From: a virus
Strand: one strand, 5' to 3'
Length of the DNA: 34,742 bases
Virus record (IMG/VR): IMGVR_UViG_3300030106_001368
Location: 1-34,742 of that record
Shown here: one piece after another, positions 1-8,600 of the stretch
Position numbering within the stretch: the first letter of the stretch is position 1
Layout: each line of letters opens with the position of its first letter
Translations under genes and position numbers: made by a program
The notes under the pieces: model-generated
The model's input: only the letters and a program-made list of their open reading frames with translations
Told to the model about the DNA's origin: nothing
Databases searched by the model: none

Positions 1-76
1 ATTGTTATACGTATCATCCTCAGCTCTAACAGGTAAACCTATTGTGAGAAGGTAGATAAGGATGTAGTAGTAGCAT
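1..76 (-). CDS. start of a further secreted protein, cut by the window edge (frame problem)
   Basis: After the previous gene's stop a different frame is open to base 1 and reads ILIYLLTIGLPVRAEDDTYN, a typical signal peptide end (cleavage after Val-Arg-Ala). No normal start codon lies in this frame. An ATG at 76 in the neighbouring frame begins MLLL; skipping one base in the CTACTACTAC run would join the two into a perfect signal peptide. It could be a sequence indel or an unusual start. Confidence 0.4.
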
Positions 77-398
77 TGGTTGTAATTGTTCTTGTTATGT
101 CTATTTGTTCTACTAGAGCGTCGGCTGCTCGATCTACTGTCTCTAGTAAGAAGTTTGCGCCATCTGTTGTTAATGCAAAGGTTGTATCTGCTGCTCGTAC
201 TGCTCCAGAAGGAGTTACATTTGTTCCTGACCAGCTCTTGTATTCTCCACCATACACTTTTTGTGTGACTGTTTCGTTTACAGTCTGTGTAGTAGTGGTT
301 GTTGCGTTCATCGATCCCTGGGTGAACTGTGGAGTAATTGTATTTGCTCTTGCTACCGAGGGGGATAACAGTGCTAAGAGTATTAGCCATCGTTTCAT
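39..398 (-). CDS. secreted hypothetical protein (signal peptide, Thr-rich)
   Basis: A 119-residue protein with a signal peptide (MKRWLILLALLSPSVARA, cleavage after Ala-Arg-Ala) and a mature part very rich in Thr, Asn and Ser (NTITPQFTQGSMNATTTT; KVYGGEYKSWSGTNVTPSG). This kind of small exported protein is, to my recollection, found near the fibre/lysis genes of cyanophages; function unknown. It overlaps the holin candidate by four bases (ATGA-type) and ends close to the left edge, where another frame with a second signal-peptide-like sequence begins. Confidence 0.65.
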   Translation of the reverse strand: MKRWLILLALLSPSVARANTITPQFTQGSMNATTTTTQTVNETVTQKVYGGEYKSWSGTNVTPSGAVRAADTTFALTTDGANFLLETVDRAADALVEQIDITRTITTNATTTSLSTFSQ

Positions 399-697
399 TC
401 GTCTTTTTTCTTAGCCATAGGACAATTTATGGGTGTTTGATTCCCTTTACCTTTAGAATTGGATGTGTTCAATCCGAATGTTGCTAGGGCGCCCGTGAAG
501 ACCGACGCGACGAAAGTTATATCGCCACTAGAACCCTTCTTAATCATCGGTAATTCTACATAGTTAAGGGTTATAATAAAGCCAGCCCAGACAACAACTC
601 CTAAACGTACAAATGTACCTAGGATTTGTATCTGTTCTTCTTTATCATCTATACCATCTTTTAATTTATCCAGAAGATTCTTTTTTGGTGTCTCCAT
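395..697 (-). CDS. holin candidate, two membrane segments
   Basis: A 100-residue protein from ATG 697 (METPKKNLLDKLKDGIDDKE); the upstream ATG at 730 would deepen the overlap with the previous gene. Two hydrophobic segments (LGVVVWAGFIITLNYV, about residues 43-58, and ITFVASVFTGALATFGL, about 70-87) separated by a short charged loop, with a charged, basic C-terminus (CPMAKKKDE). Small size, two membrane helices and charged ends fit holins, and the location at the end of the late region agrees. No sequence motif proves it. Confidence 0.55.
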   Translation of the reverse strand: METPKKNLLDKLKDGIDDKEEQIQILGTFVRLGVVVWAGFIITLNYVELPMIKKGSSGDITFVASVFTGALATFGLNTSNSKGKGNQTPINCPMAKKKDE

Positions 698-1085
698 CTT
701 TGGTGAATTTCTTTTGTATTCGTTTTGCAATTTGCATAATGATAGGTTTGAATATCTTTACACATTGCTTAAAAAGACTGGTGGCTGTCAATGTCGCCGC
801 AACCGAGATCGCCGCAGTAGTAGCTGCGGTAACCATGATCTCTTCTTCTGGTATCGGCATCCTATAGTTAGTAAAAGGTATTTCTACCTTCTTTGGTTGT
901 GGTCTATTAGCATTAGCATCTTCTTCCTCTGAAGTAACCCCTTCAGGTGGCTCTAATTGACCAGGTCCGACATACATAGGTAGATATGTTGGTATCTCAC
1001 CTGAAGGCGCGTCTAAGGATGGCCTAGGTAGTTCTGTTGGACCTATAACAATTGGATTGGGTAGAATATAAGAAGGAGCATCCAC
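666..1085 (-). CDS. hypothetical protein with one membrane segment
   Basis: A 139-residue protein from a GTG at 1085 (VDAPSYILPNPIVIGPTELP); this start follows the previous stop by a few bases and has AGAGG upstream, whereas the ATG at 1121 overlaps the preceding gene. The N-terminal half is Pro-rich (GPTELPRPSLDAPSG), then acidic, then a hydrophobic Ala/Thr helix (MVTAATTAAISVAATLTATS), then a strongly basic C-terminus (IAKRIQKKFTKDGDTKKE). A spanin-like or lysis-associated membrane role is conceivable but unsupported beyond topology. Confidence 0.6.
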   Translation of the reverse strand: MDAPSYILPNPIVIGPTELPRPSLDAPSGEIPTYLPMYVGPGQLEPPEGVTSEEEDANANRPQPKKVEIPFTNYRMPIPEEEIMVTAATTAAISVAATLTATSLFKQCVKIFKPIIMQIAKRIQKKFTKDGDTKKESSG

Positions 1086-1089
1086 TGAC

Positions 1090-1386
1090 TTATAAACCTC
1101 TAGCAGTAGCCCAATTCTCAACTAAAGTTGTTACTTCAGCATTAGTTAAAGTTGGACTATAACTTTCATCTGTTCTTAATCCAGTTTCCATTGGATATTT
1201 TCCATGAATAGCTAAAACTCTATTAATTAGTTCTTGTTTAGTATAACTAGTTGAGGTATTAGGTATAGAAGAACTATTAGCAGTAGAATATCCTATAAGT
1301 TTATCTGTATCTGGATCAGGAAAATAACCTCCATCATTAACCCAAGAAGGTGCTCTACCATTAACAAGGGTATAATCATAAATCAT
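1090..1386 (-). CDS. hypothetical protein, tail region (98 aa)
   Basis: Begins MIYDYTLVNGRAPSWVNDGG and contains YFPDPDTDKLIGYST, then an EF-like helical C-terminal half with YTKQELINRVLAIHGKYPME and TLTNAEVTTLVENWATARGL. The Tyr/Asn/Asp-rich start is, to my recollection, a common beginning of small cyanophage proteins near fibre genes. No signal peptide. Translationally coupled to the 268-aa gene by ATGA. Function unknown. Confidence 0.7.
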   Translation of the reverse strand: MIYDYTLVNGRAPSWVNDGGYFPDPDTDKLIGYSTANSSSIPNTSTSYTKQELINRVLAIHGKYPMETGLRTDESYSPTLTNAEVTTLVENWATARGL

Positions 1387-2189
1387 CTTAGCTTCTCCTT
1401 AATAAGTTCATACATATAATCTTTATTAATAAACTCAGCTTTACCAAAGATTCTTTCAGAAGTTTTATCAACATTATTCATATATTTATCAGCCATAGAA
1501 TCTAAAAACTCTTCTAAATCATTTGCATGTAAAAGTTCATTGTTTTTAATTCTATCAGTTGTATATGCAATATATCCAGATACTTCTGCTAAACAAATCT
1601 GTGGATGTACACCATATTGTTGACAATATTCAATGGTAGAAGTTTGTGCTCTATTACTTTCAAGTATATTACGATACATTAATTCAAATGCACGTCTTAC
1701 ATGATGCCTCTTTTCTTCAGATTCAAAGGCTTGTTCATCCCAATCTTCAATACCATTAGCTTCTTTAATATTATTATAAGCATCAATTAAAGTAGCAATA
1801 TCTTTAAAAGATCCATTTATCTTGCTTTCTAATGTTGAAATATTAACACATTTCTGACGGTATCTAGCTTGTTCTATAGGATCATTAGATTCTTTTAAAC
1901 GATCTATATCTTTTAATACTTTTGCATGATTAACTTGAGATTCAGAAAGAGCTAGTTTTCTTTTCTCAACTTCTGACATAATTTGACGCATCATACGATA
2001 TGGGGATTGCCCATTAAGCATAGTCAAAGTCATTAAAGCTAATGTTGTTTGACTATTTTTACGATCAAATGCTTTTGTTTTTTCTTCAAGTTCAGGTAAA
2101 TATCTTTTTACTTTTTCAATTGCATGAGTATTAATTTTAGTGGTTGGTATAATAAATCCAACAGAACTTTGTTCTACAATTTCAGACAT
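1383..2189 (-). CDS. hypothetical helical protein (268 aa)
   Basis: Unrecognised. A soluble, mostly helical protein with charged helices (KVKRYLPELEEKTKAFDRKN; QARYRQKCVNISTLESKING), three cysteines and no signal peptide or membrane segment. It is among the most AT-rich genes of the window. It sits between fibre genes and small tail/lysis genes, and its stop overlaps the next ATG as ATGA. A tail assembly or fibre-chaperone role is possible by position only. Confidence 0.7.
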   Translation of the reverse strand: MSEIVEQSSVGFIIPTTKINTHAIEKVKRYLPELEEKTKAFDRKNSQTTLALMTLTMLNGQSPYRMMRQIMSEVEKRKLALSESQVNHAKVLKDIDRLKESNDPIEQARYRQKCVNISTLESKINGSFKDIATLIDAYNNIKEANGIEDWDEQAFESEEKRHHVRRAFELMYRNILESNRAQTSTIEYCQQYGVHPQICLAEVSGYIAYTTDRIKNNELLHANDLEEFLDSMADKYMNNVDKTSERIFGKAEFINKDYMYELIKEKLR

Positions 2190-2204
2190 ATAATTTAAAT
2201 GGAT

Positions 2205-2221
2205 GGAGTATAAAGTTAATT
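2205..2221 (-). promoter_or_regulatory. candidate late phage promoter motif before the 268-aa gene
   Basis: AATTAACTTTATACTCC on the minus strand, in the 44-base gap after the propeller-like gene. It resembles the motifs in the gaps at 20911-20927 and 20171-20190. Weak evidence; the gap is AT-rich. Confidence 0.22.
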
Positions 2222-2233
2222 TTCAATTGTATA

Positions 2234-3274
2234 TTATGAGTCAGCTCCAGAAGCACCACCAGGAAAAGAACGAGAAACTGTTAAGTCACCAAAGTCACTA
2301 GCATCACCTGTAGATGATATTGTAACATATTCCATTACATTTGATACTGCTGAACCACCTCCAGTACCAGTTTTTCCAGCACCCCAGACACCACGTGTCC
2401 CATTAGATACAGCACAAATTTCTCTACGAGCAGTTGCTAAATCACCGAAATCAGTTGCATCTCCTGTAGATGCTATACTTACATAATCCATTGTATCAGT
2501 ATTATCTTTGGCAGAAGTCCACCCACCACCAATAACAGCACGTCCACTACTATTAGAACATGCTGAACCAGTTCTACGAGCTGTTCCGCTTAGATCTCCA
2601 AAGTCACTAGCATCACCTGTAGAACCAATAGTAATATAATCTATATTTAAAGTATCACCTCCACCACCAGAAGTAGTAGTAGCACCCATAGCAAATATAC
2701 CACGAGTACCATTAGAAGCACCAGCTAATCCATAACGAGCTTGATTCATATCACCAAAATCACTGGCGTCACCTGTTGTTGCTATAGCGACATAATCTAT
2801 TATATTTGTCACTGTTTCACTAGGTTGTTTAACACCACCAGACCAACAACCACGACTACCATTAGAAACTGCTGCAAGTCCTTGACGAGCGGCTGTTAAG
2901 TCACCAAAGTCAGTAGCATCGTCTGCAGTTGGTATAACTACATAATCTAATATATTAGTATATGGCGTATGATTACCACCACCATATACTGCACGACAAC
3001 CATCAGAACAGGCAGCACCATAAGCTCTAGCAGATGTTAAATCACCAAAGTCAGTAGCATCACCTGTAGATCCAATACCAATATAATCTATAACATTAGA
3101 TTGAGATCCAGTAGTACCACCCATAAATAATCCACGAGCTCCCATAAAAGTACTTCCATCTGGAGTACATGTTGCTGCACCAGCAGCACCAACTACTAAT
3201 AATCCTGTAGGACCACCGCCTAAACCAGTTAACCCTGCCATTGGAGCCATTTTTATATAATTAGGATATATCAT
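2234..3274 (-). CDS. propeller-like fibre-associated protein with six repeats
   Basis: A 346-residue protein made of six ~50-residue repeats of the form DY-x-x-I-x-STGDATDFGDL, then x-AR, then SNGTRGVWGGG (for example DYVSIASTGDATDFGDLATA). The N-terminus supplies an extra GxRGLFMGG half-unit and the C-terminus stops after the DFGDL half-unit, so first and last halves can pair to close a six-blade ring, as in kelch or RCC1 propellers. Similar repeats are common in marine phage tail genes. It follows the fibre gene by three bases and may be an additional receptor-binding or fibre-capping protein. Confidence 0.8.
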   Translation of the reverse strand: MIYPNYIKMAPMAGLTGLGGGPTGLLVVGAAGAATCTPDGSTFMGARGLFMGGTTGSQSNVIDYIGIGSTGDATDFGDLTSARAYGAACSDGCRAVYGGGNHTPYTNILDYVVIPTADDATDFGDLTAARQGLAAVSNGSRGCWSGGVKQPSETVTNIIDYVAIATTGDASDFGDMNQARYGLAGASNGTRGIFAMGATTTSGGGGDTLNIDYITIGSTGDASDFGDLSGTARRTGSACSNSSGRAVIGGGWTSAKDNTDTMDYVSIASTGDATDFGDLATARREICAVSNGTRGVWGAGKTGTGGGSAVSNVMEYVTISSTGDASDFGDLTVSRSFPGGASGADS

Positions 3275-3276
3275 TA

Positions 3277-5595
3277 TTAACTTGTCTTAGAGTGGTTTGC
3301 TATTATTGTAAAGTCATTATTAGCTGTTCCAGATGTACCAGTTTTAATGATTGTATAAGAATGTATATCTTTACCTGAACTACCACCTTCAGCAGGAGCA
3401 CTACCTCCTACCCAATTTTCTGTTACTGCTCCACCATCAATAGTTAATTGAGCTGAATATCCGCTAGCATGAGCAGTTGTAATAATTGTTACAGCAAGTG
3501 AATCACCTACTGACATTTTACTAGTTAATGTTGTACTACTATTCCATCTAAGGTTAGGCGTTGCTGTTGTACTTTCTTGTGTGGTAAATAACCATACATT
3601 ACCATCTTCTAAATCTAAGTTTAAATTATCACTTAATTTACCTGCAGTAACAGTACAAGCTTCTGTTAATTGGCCAACAGTATCTAATCCACCTCCAATT
3701 ACAACAGCTCCACTAGTTGCTATTGCTGTTGTTGTGAGTTTACCAGTACTAGGATTGTAATGGAAATCTCCATCAGATTCTAACCCAACATTTCCAGTTG
3801 CAGAAGCATTTTCAATAAATGTAATTAGATTATTCTCATCAGTACTTTCATTATCAGCTACTGAAACATGTGCTGAATTAGTAGCATTAGTTACTGTAAC
3901 ACCAGCAATGACTGTATTAAGAGCTGTACCACCAACTGTTATAGCATCTGCTTCTAAAGTGCCGTCAAAGTCACCATCATTGGCATCAATATCACCTTTA
4001 AATACAGTAGATGATAATGTACCTGTACTTGGATTATATGTAAGATTACCGTCCATTTCTAACCCTACATTACCAGTAGAGTCAGTAGCGCCTTCAACAA
4101 AAGTAACTAGATTTTCTTCATTAGTACTCTCATTATCTGTAACTAATACATGGGATGAGTTTGTAGCATTAGTAGCATTAGTAACAGTAACTCCAGCAAT
4201 AACTGTATTTAAAGCAGTACCTCCTACAGTTATTGCATCAGCTTCAAGTGTTCCATCGAAATCACCATCATTAGCGTCTATATCTCCTTTAAATATAGTA
4301 GCACTTACAGTACCTGAGCTTGGATTATAATGAAAGTCTCCATCAGACTCTAATCCTACATTACCTGTAGCACTAGTATCTTCAATGAATGTAATTAAGT
4401 TATTTTCATCAGTACTTTCATTATCTGCAACACTTACATGAGCTGCGTTAGTTGCGTTAGTTACTGTGACTCCAGCAATAACTGTGTTTAAAGCAGTGCC
4501 GCCTACAGTAATAGCGTCAGCTTCAAGAGTACCATCAAAGTCACCGTCATTAGCATCTATATCACCTTTGAATACAGTAGATGTTAGTGTACCAGTACTA
4601 GGATTATAAGTTAAATTACCATCCATCTCTAATCCTACGTTGCCAGTAGAATCAGTTGCACCTTCAACGAAAGTTACTAAGTTCTCTTCATTAGTGCTTT
4701 CATTATCTGTAACTGTTACATGTGTAGCATTAGTAGCGTTAGTAGCATTAGTTACTGTTACTCCAGCTATAACTGTATTAAGAGCTGTACCACCTACAGT
4801 AATAGCGTCCGCTTCTAATGTCCCGTCAAAATCACCGTCATTAGCGTCTATATCTCCTTTAAATACTGTCGCTGTAACAGTACCACTACTAGGATTATAA
4901 TGGAAATCCCCATCCATTTCAAGACCAACATTACCAGTAGATGTTGTAGCACCTTCTACAAATGTAATCAGGTTATTTTCATCAGTACTTTCATTATCTG
5001 TGGCTGTAACATGAGTTGAATTTAATACATCATCAGCCCAGGTTAAATTAGTAGGTGTACTAGCATCAGCTTTTAAAACTTGATTAGCTGTAGGTGCATC
5101 AGCAGGTAATGAAATAGTATAACTTGCTTCTGCGCCTTTATCAGTAGCACCTTTTAGACCAACATAAGCTGTTCCATTTGTAGTAAGTTCTCTAAATCTT
5201 ATTTCATTATTATTATCATATGTTTGAATAGCTGTAAATGTATTAGCATCAGATAGTCTAATTGTATCTGCTACATCATTTTCTGCTTCTTGAGTAACAT
5301 ATAAATTCTGTGTAAAATTATCATTTAAATCACCAGATCTAATAGATGAACCAGGATAGAAAGTTGAAGGTAATGATGAACTATCTGTATCTCTATAAAT
5401 TTTTATAGCAACTCCAGTACCAGGAGCAGACCCAAATCTTATCGTTGTTGCATTATGTAAAGTGTAATGAGTTGTAAGTGTTTGAACTACTTTATCAAGG
5501 CTTACCTTAATATCAGTAGTATTTAAATATGGAAATGTGAAGGCAAAATCAACGGTGGAATTGTCGCCTGTAAATGTATTGTAAGTTGTAGCCAT
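3277..5595 (-). CDS. tail fibre protein with T7 gp17-type N-terminus and repeat shaft
   Basis: Receptor-binding fibre of 772 residues. The first ~125 residues match the T7 gp17 tail-attachment domain (FTFPYLNTTDIKVSLDKVVQ, TIRFGSAPGTGVAIKIYRDT, SIRSGDLNDNFTQNLYVTQE). Residues ~190-625 contain five copies, the last partial, of a 93-97-residue unit built around DNESTDENNLITFVE, GNVGLEMDGDFHYNP, and FKGDIDANDGDFDGTLEADA. Units alternate between two subtypes. The C-terminal ~150 residues (tip) are distinct and beta-rich (GSAPAEGGSSGKDIHSYTII) and probably decide host contact. The six-blade protein follows three bases later. Confidence 0.92.
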   Translation of the reverse strand: MATTYNTFTGDNSTVDFAFTFPYLNTTDIKVSLDKVVQTLTTHYTLHNATTIRFGSAPGTGVAIKIYRDTDSSSLPSTFYPGSSIRSGDLNDNFTQNLYVTQEAENDVADTIRLSDANTFTAIQTYDNNNEIRFRELTTNGTAYVGLKGATDKGAEASYTISLPADAPTANQVLKADASTPTNLTWADDVLNSTHVTATDNESTDENNLITFVEGATTSTGNVGLEMDGDFHYNPSSGTVTATVFKGDIDANDGDFDGTLEADAITVGGTALNTVIAGVTVTNATNATNATHVTVTDNESTNEENLVTFVEGATDSTGNVGLEMDGNLTYNPSTGTLTSTVFKGDIDANDGDFDGTLEADAITVGGTALNTVIAGVTVTNATNAAHVSVADNESTDENNLITFIEDTSATGNVGLESDGDFHYNPSSGTVSATIFKGDIDANDGDFDGTLEADAITVGGTALNTVIAGVTVTNATNATNSSHVLVTDNESTNEENLVTFVEGATDSTGNVGLEMDGNLTYNPSTGTLSSTVFKGDIDANDGDFDGTLEADAITVGGTALNTVIAGVTVTNATNSAHVSVADNESTDENNLITFIENASATGNVGLESDGDFHYNPSTGKLTTTAIATSGAVVIGGGLDTVGQLTEACTVTAGKLSDNLNLDLEDGNVWLFTTQESTTATPNLRWNSSTTLTSKMSVGDSLAVTIITTAHASGYSAQLTIDGGAVTENWVGGSAPAEGGSSGKDIHSYTIIKTGTSGTANNDFTIIANHSKTS
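3700..5030 (-). repeat. coding tandem repeat array in the fibre shaft
   Basis: The unit recurs with the word TIAGVT (from LNTVIAGVTVTN) at plus-strand anchor positions 3902, 4193, 4472 and 4763, so spacings are 291, 279 and 291 bases. Copies alternate in type (NEENL/TDSTG versus DENNL/SATG), giving a 570-base dimer. The core protein segment is nearly identical in four copies while codons differ at many third positions and at Leu and Ala codon families. Confidence 0.85.
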
Positions 5596-5600
5596 AATGC

Positions 5601-8600
5601 TTATTTAGCTATGTTTTGTAGATCTTGTACACGTTTTTGTGCGTCAAAAGCTGATTTTGCTCTACCTCTCTTAAGATCGTTATTTCTATTTCTAATCTCT
5701 CTACCAATTACACTAAACTGCTGATTATAAGCGTCTAATGCATAGAATGCACCTCTAATAGCTCTATCATGTATCTCATTTAATTTCTGATGTACTACCC
5801 AATTTTTAATAGGATATTGACTTTGCTTCTTTAATCCTCTATATTTTCTATAGTCTTTCATCGCTTTATTCCAATAGTTATTATCTTCAGACATAAGATC
5901 TATTATTTGCCCTCTTAGATTAGCATGCTTTGCTATCCAGTTATTAAGAAAATATTGATCCTGTGTTTTTAAAGGTAGTCCTGTATCTGGATGTACACGT
6001 GGTTTACTTAATCCATCCCAACCAGTAGCTAATAACCATTGTCTCCAAGGCTCTGTACTTCCATTAGTTTTGAAAAATGGTAATACAGCATTAGTAGCAC
6101 TAGTAAATGTATCAAACCAACGTATAGGTTTACCAGTATAAACATCTAGCATATCTTTAAGTGGATCATCTATACCACCATTCCTAAATAAGAATTTATT
6201 TTGCCTAGCCATTAAAGATAAATAATCATTTTCTGTATCTTTTAATTGTGGTGCTATTGCATTATTAAGTATACTTCTTACACCTTTATAAGGTATCATC
6301 ATATCTGTTTGTAATGCAAAGAACTTAGTCCATGCCGATGGATCACCACTAATAATACCTAATAAAGGCTCGAAACCACCTAAGAATGTATCGTTAGTGA
6401 CATTCATAGTAATAGAAGCAGCTATTTTTCTGAACAAGTCTTCAGTGAATGATTGATCTACACGGTTAGCTTGGAAAACCCCATCTCCAATTAGACTTAA
6501 TAACTGATCGAATGGTGCGAAACCGTCATAACTCCTCCATTCACCAGTAATTGGATTCCTTATAGATCTTGGTTTGAATCCCATACGTATCATTCGGCTT
6601 CTTTCTGCATGGTTCTGAGGTCCATTACCAGTTAAATTCCCTTCTACAGCCCATAAACCAGCACCCATTACTACACTAGAACCCATAATCTGACGACCAA
6701 TGTACTCAGATTTAAGAGTATTGAAAGCTAAATCAGCATCTTGTGTAGCATCGATACCATGTTCTGCTAGAGCTTCTAATTTCTGTGCTCCTGTATGAGC
6801 ACTTAAAGTTTTTCTAGCTCTAGTTAAAGTTGGTCCAATATTACTAAGTGGGTTAAATGACCAAGCTAATTCAGTAGCATTCACACCAGTTCTAGGGAAC
6901 ATGAATATGGATTTAGCAGCTGGTACATAATCCATAAACTGTGTTAATTGATTAACAATAGCATTATCTAAGTTAAGTGCAATTTCTTTAGAAGCAAACT
7001 TTGCAGCTTCATCAGTAAGTAAACCTGTTGGATCGAAAGCTTCATCATATAATCTACGTTGTAAGTTATTAAACTCTTCATAAATTATACCGCCTTGACT
7101 TTGTTTAAACAGTTCATCGTAAGCTCTAGCACGTGCCATACCTGATGCTGAAAACGAATTAGTCATACCGTCAATAGCATATAAAGCATTTGTACCATAT
7201 CTTACAAAAGGCTGCTTAGTCCACCAAGTAACAGCTTTAGTCATATTCCACATAGCAAACTTACCAAACTCACCTTCTTTTCTCCATACTTCAGCTCTAG
7301 CATCCATAGCCTCAAAGGCTTGAGTTTTAGCTAAACGCATATCAGTACGGCCACGCATCATAGCTTCTTCAGGGAAAGCATTTGCTAACTTCCATTCACT
7401 AGTCATAACTTTAAAACCACGTTTAAAGTTCTCACTTATACCACCATAAGTATAGAATGCCCTCTTCAGTACACCTACATCACCTCTCGCTGCAGCTCCT
7501 GCAAATACTGATACAGGTTTAATTGCAGTCAACATAGAGTTACCTACTGCTGCTCTTAAAGTAGATAAGCCAGAAAGTAATCCATTTATTCTTACACCAT
7601 TTAAACCTTTAACAAATAGACTAGGTGTCTCAGGATCTCCATCAATTATACCATTCTTAAGTAGACCTATATTCTTTTCTGTCCATACATTCATTTTATG
7701 TAGAGTATCTACATTACCATCTGTAGCATAATAAGCTTCTTTTAATGGTTCAAAGTAAGAAGGATTAGTCTTTGCTATCTGCATTAATTCATTTCTAAGC
7801 TTTTCACCACTATTTCTAATACGTTTTATATACGTATCATACTCTGGTGCTAACTTATTCAACCAACTTGCAGCAGCTTCAACACTACCAGACTTTTTGA
7901 TTTGTGTAAACTCTTGAGCCTTACTAACAATATACTTATTAATCCTTACTTCATTGTCAAGTAGATTCATTTTATCAAACATAATCTCAAACTGTCTTGA
8001 CGTATCATGACCATCTCCTAGCATTTTCACAGCAGCTGCAGCATCAGCTACATTATCAGCTGCTTGTTGAGAAATCATTGCAGATGCTCTCATTTGATTA
8101 GGATCGAATATAGTATCATAAGCCTGTTTGAATGCTTTAGAAGCTGTTATCCATTCATCTTCAAGTAAGACCTCGTTAGATTTAAATATTGTAGTTTTCA
8201 TATCATCTACAATATTTTGAAATTGTGTAAAGCTTACATCGTTACCATAAATAGCTTGTGTTAAGTTATCTACAGCTCTATTCATCTGATCACCTTTGAT
8301 TCTTACCTCTTTAGGTCCATTAGCAATAACTGCATCAAAGTGAGGAGATAAAGAATCAAATACTACATCTAAATATTGAGCTCTTTCGTTACCATCTATA
8401 GCTTTCATAAACCTTGTATTAAAAGATTCATCAACTACAGGAGCTGCTCTACCATGTAAAGAACCTAAGTTTTGTTGAATTTGAGTTTGATGTAATTTAG
8501 CTTGAAGGGGATCTGCTTCTAAATTAACAACTGCTTTACCTACATCATCAGGGCCTACATCATGAATAAATGCATTATATTCTACACCATCTGGATCAGC

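Noticed and set aside
4640-4900. Plus-strand ORFs with repeated sequence opposite the fibre gene (also 3908-4330)
   Set aside because: They are mirror translations of the fibre repeats; periodicity comes from the minus-strand gene, and no plus-strand gene is supported anywhere in the window.
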